A stretch of DNA of 64,000 bases from Mesorhizobium sp. 1M-11 (GTDB taxonomy: Bacteria > Pseudomonadota > Alphaproteobacteria > Rhizobiales > Rhizobiaceae), in assembly GCF_001303895.1 (NCBI RefSeq), contig NZ_LJSD01000071.1, forward strand, positions 1-64,000. The letters are read 5' to 3'. This document shows, piece by piece, positions 1 to 8,503 of the stretch (positions within the stretch are counted from its first letter, which is position 1; every line of letters begins with the position of its first letter). The notes beneath the pieces were generated by a model, which was not told the DNA's origin, ran no database searches, and saw nothing but the letters and a program-made list of their open reading frames with translations. A program made the translations under genes and the position numbers.

Positions 1-94
1 TGCGGATTCCGACGTTATCCGGCCGGGCATTCCAACTTGAAGCCGGCCACCATTCCGGAATGAAGCCGGCCAGCATTCCGATCAATATCCGGCC
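1..94. repeat. IS21 left end with repeated binding-site-like motifs
   Basis: Begins with the terminal repeat (1-13), then carries repeated blocks built on GAAGCCGGCCA and CATTCCG at about 20-94. The same blocks appear inverted at the right end, as expected for multiple transposase-binding sites. Confidence 0.7.
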
Positions 95-169
95 GCTTTG
101 AGGGACTGAAGACGCACCACCTGGGTCAGCAACTTTGGCATGACGGACCTTTTCAACAAGGGACGGGCG

Positions 170-1705
170 ATGCCGGCAAAGAGAAGGCTGACCATGAGAC
201 AATTACGACAGATGCTGCGGCTTGCCGGCGATGGCACGAGCAGCCGCGAGATCGCGCAGATGCTGGGCATCGCGCGCAGCACCGTGCAGGACAATCTGAA
301 GCGCGCGACCGCGGCGGGGTTGCGTTGGCCGCTGTCTGGCGACCTAACCGACGATGCGCTGGAGAACCGGCTGTTTGCTCGCGCCGGGGTCAGGCAGGGC
401 CAGCGCCGCCTGCCCGAGCCGAACTGGGCGGATCTTGCGCTGGAGCTGAAGAAGCCCGGCGTCACGCTGATGCTCCTGTGGGAGGAGTATCGCACCGTCC
501 ACCCCGGTGGCTACGGCTACAGTCGTTTCTGTGACCTGTTCCGCGGCTTCGAGAAGCGTTTGTCGCCGACCATGCGCCAGGAACATGTCGTCGGCGACAA
601 GGTCTTCGTGGACTATTCCGGCAAGAAGCTCTCGATCGCCGATCCGCTGACCGGCGAGATCCGCGAGGCGGAGATCTTCGTCGGCGTCCTCGGGGCGTCG
701 GGCTTCACCTATGCGGAAGCGACCTGGACGCAGGCGCTGCCGGATTGGATCGGCGCGCATGTGCGCATGTTCAACTTCTTCGGCGGTGTCCCGCGCCTGA
801 TCGTGCCCGACAACCTGAAGTCCGGCGTCAATCATGCCTCCTTCTATGACCCCGAGATCAACCGCAGCTACGGCATGATGGCCTCTCATTATGGTGTCGG
901 CGTGCTGCCGGCTCGGCCGCGACGGCCGAAGGACAAGGCCAAGGTCGAGAACGGGGTTCGCTTTGCCCAGACCTGCATCCTCGGCCGGCTGCGGCGGCAG
1001 ACCTTCTTCTCGCTGGCCGAGGCCAACGCGGCGATCGCCGGGGCGCTCGATCGCATCAACGACCATGTCATGCGCCGCCTCGGTGTCAGCCGCCGCCATC
1101 TGTTCGAGACCGTGGAACGACCCGTTCTGACCAGCCTGCCGGTGCAGGGCTACGAGTTTGCAGAATGGCGTCTGGCGCGCGTCGCCACTGACTACCATGT
1201 CGAGTTCAAGGACTTCTTCTATTCCGTGCCGCATGGCCTCATTCGTCAGCAGGTCGATATCCGCGCGACGAGCAGGACGATCGAGATCTTCCATCGCGGC
1301 AAGCGCGTCGCCGTTCACCAACGCCGCTATGGCGGTCGCCGCTACGGCACCAACCCCGATCACATGCCCAGCTCTCATCGCCGCTACGCCGAGTGGACGC
1401 CGATGCGCTTCCGCCGCTGGGCGGCGTCGATCGGGCCGCAGACGGAAGGCCTGATCATCGCCATTCTGGCAAGCCGCCCGCATCCCGAACAGGGTTTCCG
1501 GACATGCCTGGGCGTTCTGCGCCTCTATCGCGATCTCAGCCATGAACGCGCCGAGGCGGTCTCGGCGCGTGCCGTCGAGATCGGCGGGCTGACCTGCAAG
1601 AGCATCGCCGCCCTCATCACCAACCACAAGGCCGCCCGAGCCGGTGCCGGTGCCGGCGCCATCATCGATCACGCCAATCTGCGTGGTCCCGGCTACTTCC
1701 ATTGA
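170..1705 (+). CDS. istA: IS21-family transposase IstA
   Basis: DDE/integrase-fold transposase that cuts and joins the IS21 ends. An N-terminal helix-turn-helix lies at about residues 24-46 (SSREIAQMLGIARSTVQ). The catalytic triad is visible as D148 (VFVDYSG), D214 (VPDNLKSG) and E260 (KAKVENG), followed by a C-terminal Mu-type beta-barrel region. I chose the ATG at 170 because the family usually begins MPxxRRLTMRQ; ATGs at 140 and 194 are in frame too. It runs up to istB with a 14-base gap. Length of 511 aa is normal for the family and no lesion is seen, so it may be active. Confidence 0.92.
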   Translation: MPAKRRLTMRQLRQMLRLAGDGTSSREIAQMLGIARSTVQDNLKRATAAGLRWPLSGDLTDDALENRLFARAGVRQGQRRLPEPNWADLALELKKPGVTLMLLWEEYRTVHPGGYGYSRFCDLFRGFEKRLSPTMRQEHVVGDKVFVDYSGKKLSIADPLTGEIREAEIFVGVLGASGFTYAEATWTQALPDWIGAHVRMFNFFGGVPRLIVPDNLKSGVNHASFYDPEINRSYGMMASHYGVGVLPARPRRPKDKAKVENGVRFAQTCILGRLRRQTFFSLAEANAAIAGALDRINDHVMRRLGVSRRHLFETVERPVLTSLPVQGYEFAEWRLARVATDYHVEFKDFFYSVPHGLIRQQVDIRATSRTIEIFHRGKRVAVHQRRYGGRRYGTNPDHMPSSHRRYAEWTPMRFRRWAASIGPQTEGLIIAILASRPHPEQGFRTCLGVLRLYRDLSHERAEAVSARAVEIGGLTCKSIAALITNHKAARAGAGAGAIIDHANLRGPGYFH

Positions 1706-1719
1706 GGAGACAACAGATC

Positions 1720-2475
1720 ATGCTGACCCATCCCACCCTCGACATGCTGCGCGACCTTGGCCTGCACGGTATGGCCAAAGGCTTCCAGGACCTCGACGCC
1801 CAAGCGGAAGCGCGCACCCTCGATCATGGCGAATGGCTCGCCATTCTGCTCGAGCAGGAAGCGACACTTCGCCGCCAGAAGCGCTTCGAAGCCCGTGCCC
1901 GCGCGGCAAGGTTGCGTCATGATGCGCAGGTCGAAGATGTCGACTTCCGTACCGAGCGAGGCCTCGACCGCGCGCTGTTCCTCAAGCTCGCTGGCTGCGA
2001 CTGGATCCGCCAGCGGCATGGGCTCCTGATCATAGGACCGGCCGGCGTCGGCAAGAGCTGGCTTGCCTGTGCCCTCGGCCACAAGGCCTGCCGCGAGGAC
2101 TTCTCCGTCGCCTATCATCGCGCGCCACGGCTCTTCGCCGCTCTTGCCCTAGCACGGGGCGACGGCCGTTATGCCCGGATGCTGAAGGCGCTGGCCCGGA
2201 CCGATCTGCTCATCCTCGACGACTGGGGCCCCGAAAAGCTCAGCGACGATCAGCGCCGTGATCTCCTCGAGATCATCGAGGACCGATACGAGCGGCGCTC
2301 GACCATCGTCACCAGCCAGGTTCCCGTCGATCGCTGGTACGAGATCATCGGCAATCCCACCATCGCCGACGCCATTCTCGACCGCCTCGTGCACAATGCT
2401 TACCGCATCGAACTGGGTGGCGAGAGCATGCGAAAACAGCGAGCCGTCGCCATGCCGCAAACCGCTCAGGCTTGA
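1720..2475 (+). CDS. istB: IS21-family helper ATPase IstB
   Basis: AAA+ ATPase, DnaC-like, that works with IstA in target choice and strand transfer. Walker A (GPAGVGKS) is at about residues 106-113 and Walker B (LLILDDWG) at about 163-170. The start at 1720 follows a GAGGAGAC ribosome-binding site. A longer reading frame begins at 1702 and would overlap the istA stop, but the 1720 start gives the family's usual N-terminus (MLTHPTLDMLRDLGL). Length 251 aa, intact. Confidence 0.92.
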   Translation: MLTHPTLDMLRDLGLHGMAKGFQDLDAQAEARTLDHGEWLAILLEQEATLRRQKRFEARARAARLRHDAQVEDVDFRTERGLDRALFLKLAGCDWIRQRHGLLIIGPAGVGKSWLACALGHKACREDFSVAYHRAPRLFAALALARGDGRYARMLKALARTDLLILDDWGPEKLSDDQRRDLLEIIEDRYERRSTIVTSQVPVDRWYEIIGNPTIADAILDRLVHNAYRIELGGESMRKQRAVAMPQTAQA

Positions 2476-2526
2476 CCCGAAACGAAACTCGAACCAAACC
2501 TCAACAACGACCCAGGTGATGTCCAA

Positions 2527-2624
2527 AGGTGGCCGGCTTCAAATCGGAATCCCGGCCGGAATGAAATCGGAATGGGTGGCCGGTGATTGTTCGGAATCAC
2601 TGGCCGGCTTCGTCGGAATTCGCA
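2527..2624. repeat. IS21 right end with repeated binding-site-like motifs
   Basis: Contains repeated TGGCCGG and TCGGAAT blocks in inverted orientation to those of the left end, and terminates in the 13-base inverted repeat at 2612-2624. The last base before native tniQ sequence is 2624. Confidence 0.7.
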
Positions 2625-3267
2625 GGCAGACGGCGCCGAGAACTCTGAAGCGTTCAAGGCATGTATCTTGACTTATGTTTCTGGGAATACGGCGCATAAG
2701 TAGTAGTCGCGCTATTTCGGATGGGTTTGCCCAGCTTTGAACACCTTCCTCGCTCTCGGTTTCGAATAGCCTCTGGCCGTTGAGAGCTTGGTTCCAGTAG
2801 CGGCATAGAGGGGAGGGGCCATGAGTTTCGGATTTATCGAGCAGGCGTCCTGCGCACAGCGGACATGTGAGGCGCCATCCTTGCAATTGGCTTCGTCGCG
2901 TTCCCGCTCGTATGGTCCCGCAGTCGCTGCCAGTACACGCCGGGCAGAACTGGATCGGTTCGGCGGCAAGCATTCTTCGCGTTGATTGCGAGACTGTTGC
3001 AAAGCTCATACTACGGATAGCCTTAGGTTCCATTCGGAACATATGGGAAAGCCGAACAGCCTGCTCATCGTTCAGATGGAGATCGATTGCCCGCAACGAT
3101 CCCGCGGTCGGCAGGCAATGCTGCAGCATGATGATCGGCGGGACGCCATAGAAAGCAGCATGCCGGTCGATCCATGACGACAGAAGTTCGTCGACCACTG
3201 GTGCCAATACGACCGGCAATTGCCGGTTCGGGATGGGTCCTTCCTCATGCGAAAGCGGCTTCCACAT
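2625..3267 (-). pseudogene. tniQ: TniQ, 3' end cut by the IS21 insertion
   Basis: TniQ-family protein, the target-site or adaptor subunit of Tn5053/Tn402-like and Tn7-like transposons. The N-terminal 214 codons remain, with the zinc-finger pattern of the family (FCPACTGSDC ... CPLCAGRL). After LGAVCL the reading frame enters IS21 sequence and stops at 2539 with about 28 foreign residues. The start chosen is ATG 3267, overlapping the end of tniB by 23 bases; an ATG at 3315 is also in frame. The missing C-terminal part should lie to the left of the window. Loss of TniQ would be expected to stop or misdirect transposition by this copy. Confidence 0.82.
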
Positions 3268-4126
3268 CGAACTCTGGATGCCATTTTTCGACTGCTTCGT
3301 CGGTGAACTGCTCATGCCCGTTCTCGATTGCCTCGACAGCGAGGCTGTTGATCATGTGGAAGATGCTGGCCGTGACGCCTTCCGTGATCTGCAGTATTCG
3401 GCGCAACGATTTCGGTGTGAGGACGGATGGACGACGCAGTGGCGTGTTTCGCAATATTGATGCCACAAGGGTCTCGAACTGCTCGTTTGCTGACCATCTG
3501 GTCAATGTGAACTGCTCGAACCGGCGCGCCAATTGAACATCGCCGCCGATCGCCTCGCGCGCGTCATTGACGCCAAAACAAACGAGCGAGATCTGGAGGC
3601 GGTTGCTCAGGAAGCGAAGCGTGTTCAAAACGATCCGCTGTTCTCGATATGAGCCGGCCAGGATGTTATGCACTTCGTCGATGACGAGCACCTGAACGCC
3701 AATTGCCTCCATGATCCTCAATGCCGCCTGCTCCATCTGGGCGATGTCGGCACGTGGTCGTTGCGGCGCGCCCAGAAGGGTGAGCAGTTCGGCATAGAAC
3801 CGTCGCTCTCCCGGCCGGCTGGTCATTTCCATCGCAAGAACGGGCGTTCTCAAGGTTCCGGTCACGGAATTGAAGCTTGGCGGATGATCGTCCCTGAACC
3901 TCTTCATGATCATGGTTTTGCCCATGCCGCTATCGCCGTAGACAGCTACCGATGGCATTCGCGTGCCACGCGGGTGATCGAGGAGCAGGCTCAAACGATC
4001 GAGAGCCTGTTTGGCTCGTGGATAGAGAACCCAACGACGCGATCGTATTGCACGAATGCGCCGCTCATCGCTTTCAGCAAGGAGGGCTGCGGCGCCAGCG
4101 GTCAGATGGGAATTTTCATCATCCAT
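3245..4126 (-). CDS. tniB: TniB ATPase, transposition regulator
   Basis: AAA+ ATPase of the TniB/TnsC/MuB class, which binds target DNA and activates TniA. Walker A (GDSGMGKT) occupies residues 64-71 and Walker B (VLVIDEVHN) ends with D150-E151. Length 293 aa is normal. It sits six bases after the tniA stop and overlaps tniQ, giving one tniA-tniB-tniQ transcription unit read right to left from the transposon end. No lesion is seen. Confidence 0.9.
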   Translation of the reverse strand: MDDENSHLTAGAAALLAESDERRIRAIRSRRWVLYPRAKQALDRLSLLLDHPRGTRMPSVAVYGDSGMGKTMIMKRFRDDHPPSFNSVTGTLRTPVLAMEMTSRPGERRFYAELLTLLGAPQRPRADIAQMEQAALRIMEAIGVQVLVIDEVHNILAGSYREQRIVLNTLRFLSNRLQISLVCFGVNDAREAIGGDVQLARRFEQFTLTRWSANEQFETLVASILRNTPLRRPSVLTPKSLRRILQITEGVTASIFHMINSLAVEAIENGHEQFTDEAVEKWHPEFDVEAAFA

Positions 4127-4132
4127 ATCAGT

Positions 4133-5749
4133 TCAATCCGTATCCTCGACAAAGGGTACAGGTTTGCTGGAATCGACGCCGCGAAGCGAGCCCCAGCCGC
4201 TGTCATCCACCTTCGATTTCGAACCACTTGTATTCTGCCGTCGCGCTGCGGCCGTTTTCTTCGCCGCGGTATCAACCAGTTCACGCTGCGCCATGACCGT
4301 GCTAACGATCGTACGCGTATTGACTTCTCGGCGCCCCATTTCCAGCAAAGTGCGCCGGGCTGTCTTCGCTTCCCGGAGAGTTACCGACGGCAAGGTCACG
4401 TCGGCATAGCGTGCCTCGACAAAATTTCCCGAGGGACGCCGCACGAAGATGCGTGACATGTCACGCGGATCATATTTGACGAGAAGGCGACGTTTGGAAC
4501 GGCCGACATCAGCGCTCAGGGCAGGTGACCAATAGCGCAAGCCGAACAGATGAATGCCGTCAGGTCGCAGGGTGCGTTCCTCCTCGGGCAGAAATGTCAG
4601 CCAGAAGTGCATCCGATCCTGAGGCAGTCGAAGTGGAATTTCGTTCTCGCGCTCCCGCCAGACAGCAATCGGCGGCCGGCCCAGACTGCTATGGATCGAC
4701 TGATGATACGAGCCGACAATTTCGAGTGCGATATAGCGCTCGAGTTCGCGCAACGTTAGAGCCGAATGTCGCCGCGAATCGTATTTGCCACGCTCTTCTA
4801 CGTTGCTGAATGTTGTCCCAGGCAGCAGGCGTAGCGCGCCCATCTGGGTTCCGATGATGCGTTCTATGTGGCCACCAAAATGCGGCTCGCCTGGCGGCCG
4901 CCATTCGATCTTCATTCCTGCGTCCTGACACCCACGCTCGAAGGCGCGGCTGCGGAAGTCGGCGCCATTGTCAACGTGCAGCGTTTCCGGGAGACCGGCG
5001 ACAGGCCAGGGTTCGTTGATCTCTCGTTCCCGCAGCCAGGCTGATTTGTCGAATACGGAATGCAGCAGGCAAAGACTGGTCGACAACCGGGACGGCGCTT
5101 CCATCGTTAAATGGAAGCCGGTCACCATGCGGCTGCAAATGTCCAGGGCCAGTGTGAGCCACGGACGACCGATGGGCGCACGTGTTTCCTCGTCCACAAC
5201 AAACACATCGGCTTCCGTGTGGTCGATCTGTACAATTTCCAGCGGGCGCGCCGTGCGGAACTCCCCAGGCGTTGCCGTAGTCGCCTTTATGATCTTGGTC
5301 TCGCCACGCCATTTGGCGCGCTTTTGCAGGTCGACGTCGTCGAGGCGAGCCTTGATCGTGCGCCAGTTCGGCGGCCCGAGCCCAGCCGATATACAATTGG
5401 CTTGGACTTCGCGGACCAGTCGCGAGAACGGTGGACGGTTTTGCTTCAGATAGACAGCCGCGATCGTCGTGCGGATGATTTCCTGTCGTTGCTCGTCGAG
5501 GGTTCGAAATCCCTTGCGGCGTCCGCGCTTGCGATCCAGTAGAGACGTTACCGTCCCGCCTTCACGAAACAACTTGATCAGACGGTAGGTCGTAGCCCGG
5601 CTCAAACCAAGCTCAGCGGCGAGTCCATCAACACTGTTGGGCTCTGAGCCGCCTGGCCTTACCTGTAGAAAATCACGGATGGCATCTGCGCGGCGGCACG
5701 CCTCATCCCAACGTTGTTCGTCAACTTCGGCGGAAGACGGATCGTTCAT
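4133..5749 (-). CDS. tniA: TniA DDE transposase
   Basis: Transposase of the Tn5053/Tn402 and Tn7 TnsB lineage. An N-terminal helix-turn-helix lies near residues 43-60, the retroviral-integrase core follows with D176 (VQIDHTE), D260 (LHVDNGAD) and E296 (GHIERIIG), and a Mu-type C-terminal domain comes next. I start it at ATG 5749 (MNDPSSAEV); an upstream extension to 5824 would run into the terminal repeats. Length 538 aa. First gene inside the transposon end at 5910 and promoter-proximal in the tni unit. Confidence 0.92.
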   Translation of the reverse strand: MNDPSSAEVDEQRWDEACRRADAIRDFLQVRPGGSEPNSVDGLAAELGLSRATTYRLIKLFREGGTVTSLLDRKRGRRKGFRTLDEQRQEIIRTTIAAVYLKQNRPPFSRLVREVQANCISAGLGPPNWRTIKARLDDVDLQKRAKWRGETKIIKATTATPGEFRTARPLEIVQIDHTEADVFVVDEETRAPIGRPWLTLALDICSRMVTGFHLTMEAPSRLSTSLCLLHSVFDKSAWLREREINEPWPVAGLPETLHVDNGADFRSRAFERGCQDAGMKIEWRPPGEPHFGGHIERIIGTQMGALRLLPGTTFSNVEERGKYDSRRHSALTLRELERYIALEIVGSYHQSIHSSLGRPPIAVWRERENEIPLRLPQDRMHFWLTFLPEEERTLRPDGIHLFGLRYWSPALSADVGRSKRRLLVKYDPRDMSRIFVRRPSGNFVEARYADVTLPSVTLREAKTARRTLLEMGRREVNTRTIVSTVMAQRELVDTAAKKTAAARRQNTSGSKSKVDDSGWGSLRGVDSSKPVPFVEDTD

Positions 5750-5787
5750 GATCACAGAAACTCGGATCAGTGTTGCGAATCCAGATT

Positions 5788-5910
5788 CGCATACTAAGTG
5801 CAGTAAGCCAAGCCGAATTCTCAAATTAAGTACAATGTCTCAATTTAAGTGCAAGGCTAAGCCGCTGAAATTGCTGAAATGCGAGTCTCATGATCAAGTG
5901 CAGTGTGACA
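5788..5910 (-). repeat. Transposon terminus with four transposase-binding-type repeats
   Basis: On the plus strand the heptamer AAGTGCA or AAGTACA occurs at 5796, 5828, 5847 and 5896. Two of the copies are preceded by CTCAATTT or CTCATGATC. Read inward on the minus strand, the end starts TGTCACACTGCACTTG at 5910. Several short repeats within about 120 bases and a TGT terminus are the layout of TniA/TnsB-bound ends. The junction is fixed independently: the open frame of the interrupted gene at 5911-6057 meets TGT at 5910. Bases 5911-5915 (CTCAG) would be the target duplication. Confidence 0.78.
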
Positions 5911-6057
5911 CTCAGTGGGGTCGAGATACCCCCTTGCAAGCAATGCCAGGACAAGGATTGCTGCCAAAAGAAGAACTGCGCCAACGGTCTTCGTCCGGCG
6001 GCGAGCAACCCTAGTTCCATGCATGATTAGAGCGGCTTTCTTTACACGGGACGCCAC
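5911..6057 (-). pseudogene. Small membrane-protein gene cut by the tni transposon
   Basis: Short reading frame with a basic N-terminus (KK..., RVARRRTK) and one hydrophobic helix at about residues 25-41 (VGAVLLLAAILVLALL). After residue E49 (codon 5911-5913) the next codon is the TGT of the transposon end, so the native C-terminus is lost or lies beyond the transposon. Start is GTG 6057, or ATG 6024. A sigma-F-like promoter motif lies just upstream at 6090-6115. I do not recognise the family. Confidence 0.55.
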
Positions 6058-6085
6058 TCACGGCGCCGGACGTTACGTTCTTGTT

Positions 6086-6661
6086 CTATTTCGCGGCGGC
6101 AGACTCAAAAGTTACTCCGTCGACCTCGCCGCGCGCCGGATAATTCGTCTTCAGGACGTAGTCGATCGCCCCGAGGATGTCGGAAAAATGAGGGCGCGCA
6201 AACGGCATGGTCTGGACGCTGCCAAAGAAAAGGGTGCCGTCAGGGCGCACCAGATAAAGTGCGGGTTCTGAAAATAGCTCCGGCTCCTCGATTCCAAGCG
6301 AGGTCTTTCCACGGCCGCGAGAGAGGTAGAGGCCCCATTCGCGCGCTACCGGCAGTGACAGGCCGTAACCTATGCGAAGCTGTGGCAATTGCCATTCGAG
6401 GTTCGTCATGACCGCGCGCTCCTCGACGTCTGTCGAGATCGCAACAACAGACACGCCCCGCCGATCGAACTCGCCGATCTTTGCGTCGAGGTCCTTGAGT
6501 TGGGTTTTGCAGACCGGACAATGCAGCCCGCGGTAGAAGACGACCAGGGAGAATGCTGTCGGCGTCTCGTTCCGAATGTCGTAGGTGCGTCCTCCGACAA
6601 CCGGCACCCTAAGTTCAGGTACGGCCCGGCGCGGAACAAGGTGGGGAAATGCGGTGTTCAT
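6086..6661 (-). CDS. AhpC/TSA-family peroxiredoxin-like protein
   Basis: Thioredoxin-fold protein of the AhpC/TSA superfamily, probably a thiol-dependent peroxidase in the cytoplasm. The resolving motif HCPVCKTQLKDLD follows a YRG strand, giving a CxxC redox pair as in the peroxiredoxin-like group rather than the classical single peroxidatic cysteine. No signal peptide is seen. Start chosen at ATG 6661 (MNTAFPHLVPRR), 191 aa; a longer frame reaches 6892 but would overlap the divergent tetR gene. Divergent from tetR with a 122-base shared control region. Confidence 0.82.
   Translation of the reverse strand: MNTAFPHLVPRRAVPELRVPVVGGRTYDIRNETPTAFSLVVFYRGLHCPVCKTQLKDLDAKIGEFDRRGVSVVAISTDVEERAVMTNLEWQLPQLRIGYGLSLPVAREWGLYLSRGRGKTSLGIEEPELFSEPALYLVRPDGTLFFGSVQTMPFARPHFSDILGAIDYVLKTNYPARGEVDGVTFESAAAK
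6090..6115 (-). promoter_or_regulatory. Sigma-F-like promoter motif upstream of the truncated membrane gene
   Basis: On the minus strand GTAACT (6115-6110), 16 bases, then CGAA (6093-6090). It is the same form as the motifs at 11337, 19680 and 19755. It overlaps the last codons of the peroxiredoxin-like gene, so chance is harder to exclude than at the other three sites. Confidence 0.5.
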
Positions 6662-6688
6662 TGCAGACGTCCTTTCGACCCTGCGCCA

Positions 6689-6721
6689 AGCGGTAGAGGT
6701 TGTAGTTTTAGATCGACCGCT
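6689..6721. promoter_or_regulatory. Divergent control region with AGCGGT-N21-ACCGCT dyad
   Basis: Between the divergent peroxiredoxin-like and tetR genes, AGCGGT at 6689-6694 is mirrored by ACCGCT at 6716-6721. The latter abuts TATAAA, a possible -10 element for tetR. The dyad could be the TetR operator, but the 21-base spacing is long and the assignment is an inference. Confidence 0.3.
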
Positions 6722-6783
6722 ATAAAACGCGCACAGCTCCATTGCATTTGCAAGGGGCGGTGAGACGCAGAAGAGTTCACAAA

Positions 6784-7374
6784 ATGGGGAGACCACGAAC
6801 TTTTGATCAGCCGGCGGCGCTAGCGGCGGCGTTGGACCAGTTCTGGCGTCGCGGATACGAGGCAACATCCGTCCGCGATCTTGCCGGTGCAATGTCGATC
6901 ACCGGCGCCAGCCTGTACAATGCCTTCGGAGACAAACGCTCCTTGTTCCGGCGCTGCCTGCACGCTTACGTGGACACATACGCGCGGAAACGCATCGCAG
7001 AACTCGACGCCAGCGATGATCCGATCCGTGGAATCCGGGCGTTCTTCGACGATCTCGTGAAGGCATCGTTGCGTGACCGTCGCGGCTGCCTTCTCGTCAA
7101 TTCCGCGATGGAGGTCGCACCATGGGATGCCGAGTTCGCCACCTTGATCGAACAGTGCCTGCTGGAAATCGAGGATGGTTTCTATCGCGCGCTGAAACGG
7201 CTCCCGGTTTCAGGACCGCGTCAATCTCCGGGCAACGAACGGTCGACGGCAAGGCTGATGCTGTCCACAGTCATGGCATTGCGCGTGCTCGCCCGCGCGG
7301 GTGGTGAGGAGGAACGGCTGCGCAGCATCGCCAGATCCGCGGTTGCGCTGGCCGAAGGAGGTCCGCACCTGTGA
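6784..7374 (+). CDS. TetR/AcrR-family transcriptional regulator
   Basis: One-component repressor: N-terminal DNA-binding domain at about residues 8-55 with the typical sequence RDLAGAMSITGASLYNAFGDKRSLF, then an all-helical ligand domain. The N-terminus MGRPRTFD is standard and fixes the start at ATG 6784, 196 aa. Its stop overlaps the GTG start of the oxidoreductase at 7371 (GTGA), so the two are translationally coupled. It is divergent from the peroxiredoxin-like gene and probably controls both directions. The CxLVNSAME segment resembles regulators tied to thiol or electrophile stress, but the ligand is unknown. Confidence 0.88.
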   Translation: MGRPRTFDQPAALAAALDQFWRRGYEATSVRDLAGAMSITGASLYNAFGDKRSLFRRCLHAYVDTYARKRIAELDASDDPIRGIRAFFDDLVKASLRDRRGCLLVNSAMEVAPWDAEFATLIEQCLLEIEDGFYRALKRLPVSGPRQSPGNERSTARLMLSTVMALRVLARAGGEEERLRSIARSAVALAEGGPHL

Positions 7375-8474
7375 ACACACGCGTCGTGCTTGTCGGGGCT
7401 GGCCATGCCCACCTTCATCTCCTGAAGAACGTCACCTCCCTCATTCGGCTCGGGGCCGACGTCACCATCGTGGCACAGGATGACTTCTGGTATTCGGGTA
7501 TGGCGACGGCTATGCTCGCCGGTCTCGTCAGCCCACACGAGGATCACGTCGACATAGCCCGACTCGTGGCCGGCACCGGCGCTGTGCTTTGCCGCGGCAC
7601 CATGATCGGGCTTGATAAGGACACTCGGGAAGTGCTGCTCGACGATGGGAAGCGATTGGCCTTCGATCTCCTCTCGCTCAATCTCGGAAGTCGGCCGCCT
7701 CCGCTGCCGGCGCAAGGGCAAGTCGTCTATTCGGTGAAACCGGTTCGTTCGCTTGTCGAGCTGCGGCGTCGCATCGAGCAAGCCTGGCAATCCCGGATCA
7801 ACGGTGTACTGCGCGTTGCGATCGTCGGTGGCGGCGTTACCGGTGTCGAGGTAGCCGCCAATCTTCGCGCTCTGGCTGACCTCCACCGGCAACAAATGCA
7901 AATCTGCATCTACAACCGATCCGAGCCATTGAAGCAGCTCCCACATGGTGCGGCGGCCGCGCTCCTGCGCCATCTTCGTAGATCGGGAATAGAGGTTCGC
8001 TGGCCGGTTTCCATCACGATGGCCGGAGCGAGTAGCGTCCATTTCGACGACGGGACGTCTGACGATTGCGATGTCGTCATCAATGCAACCGGCCTGGTTC
8101 CGCCCGACCTTACGCGCCGACTCGGGCTGCCGACCTGCGGCGACGGGGCGCTGGTCGTCGATGAGTACCTGAGATCGGCTGGGGACGCCTCGATCTTTGC
8201 CGCCGGCGACTGCGCGGCGTTGGGCGGGTTTTCCCTACCGCGCGTTGGCGTTTATGCCGTCAGGCAGGCGCCCGTCCTGCTTGCCAATCTCTGCGCAACG
8301 TTGTCCGATACACCGCTGACCGAATTCGTGCCGCAACGACGCTTCCTGTCCATCATTGGGCTAGGGCATACGTCCGCACTGATGCAGCGGGGTCCGCTCT
8401 GGTTCAAGGGGCCGCCAGCGCTGTGGCTCAAGCGCTGGATCGACCACCGGTTTGTCGAGGACCATCGGACCTGA
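7371..8474 (+). CDS. FAD-dependent pyridine nucleotide oxidoreductase (NDH-2-like)
   Basis: Two-dinucleotide-fold flavoprotein. The FAD-binding motif VLVGAGHAHLHLL is at residues 5-17, the NAD(P)H-binding motif VAIVGGGVTGVEVAANL near 146-162, and the second FAD motif IFAAGDCA near 281-288. The HAHxH pattern places it with selenide/NDH-2-like oxidoreductases rather than disulfide reductases, since no CxxxxC pair is present. Starts at GTG overlapping the tetR stop. It ends 29 bases from the convergent cyclase gene. It probably reduces quinones or an unknown acceptor. Confidence 0.82.
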   Translation: MNTRVVLVGAGHAHLHLLKNVTSLIRLGADVTIVAQDDFWYSGMATAMLAGLVSPHEDHVDIARLVAGTGAVLCRGTMIGLDKDTREVLLDDGKRLAFDLLSLNLGSRPPPLPAQGQVVYSVKPVRSLVELRRRIEQAWQSRINGVLRVAIVGGGVTGVEVAANLRALADLHRQQMQICIYNRSEPLKQLPHGAAAALLRHLRRSGIEVRWPVSITMAGASSVHFDDGTSDDCDVVINATGLVPPDLTRRLGLPTCGDGALVVDEYLRSAGDASIFAAGDCAALGGFSLPRVGVYAVRQAPVLLANLCATLSDTPLTEFVPQRRFLSIIGLGHTSALMQRGPLWFKGPPALWLKRWIDHRFVEDHRT

Positions 8475-8503
8475 GCAGGCCGAAAGGCTGTTGCATCGAC
8501 ATC

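Larger units (their letters stand above)
1..2624 (+). mobile_element. IS21-family insertion sequence inside tniQ
   Basis: Complete-looking IS21-family element of about 2.6 kb: istA and istB in the usual order, flanked by ends that match as inverted repeats (positions 1-13 against 2612-2624, 12 of 13 bases; the ends read TG...CA). Several short GGCCGG/GGAAT repeats lie inside each end, as in IS21 relatives where they are transposase-binding sites. The element interrupts tniQ on the opposite strand: native tniQ codons resume at 2625. The left flank lies outside the window, so the target duplication cannot be checked. Confidence 0.88.

Noticed and set aside
344..1702. 452-codon open frame antisense to istA
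   Set aside because: No family features; mirror of the GC-rich transposase gene.
6070..6077. Another GTAAC on the minus strand near the sigma-F-like site
   Set aside because: No CGAA at the 16-base distance.
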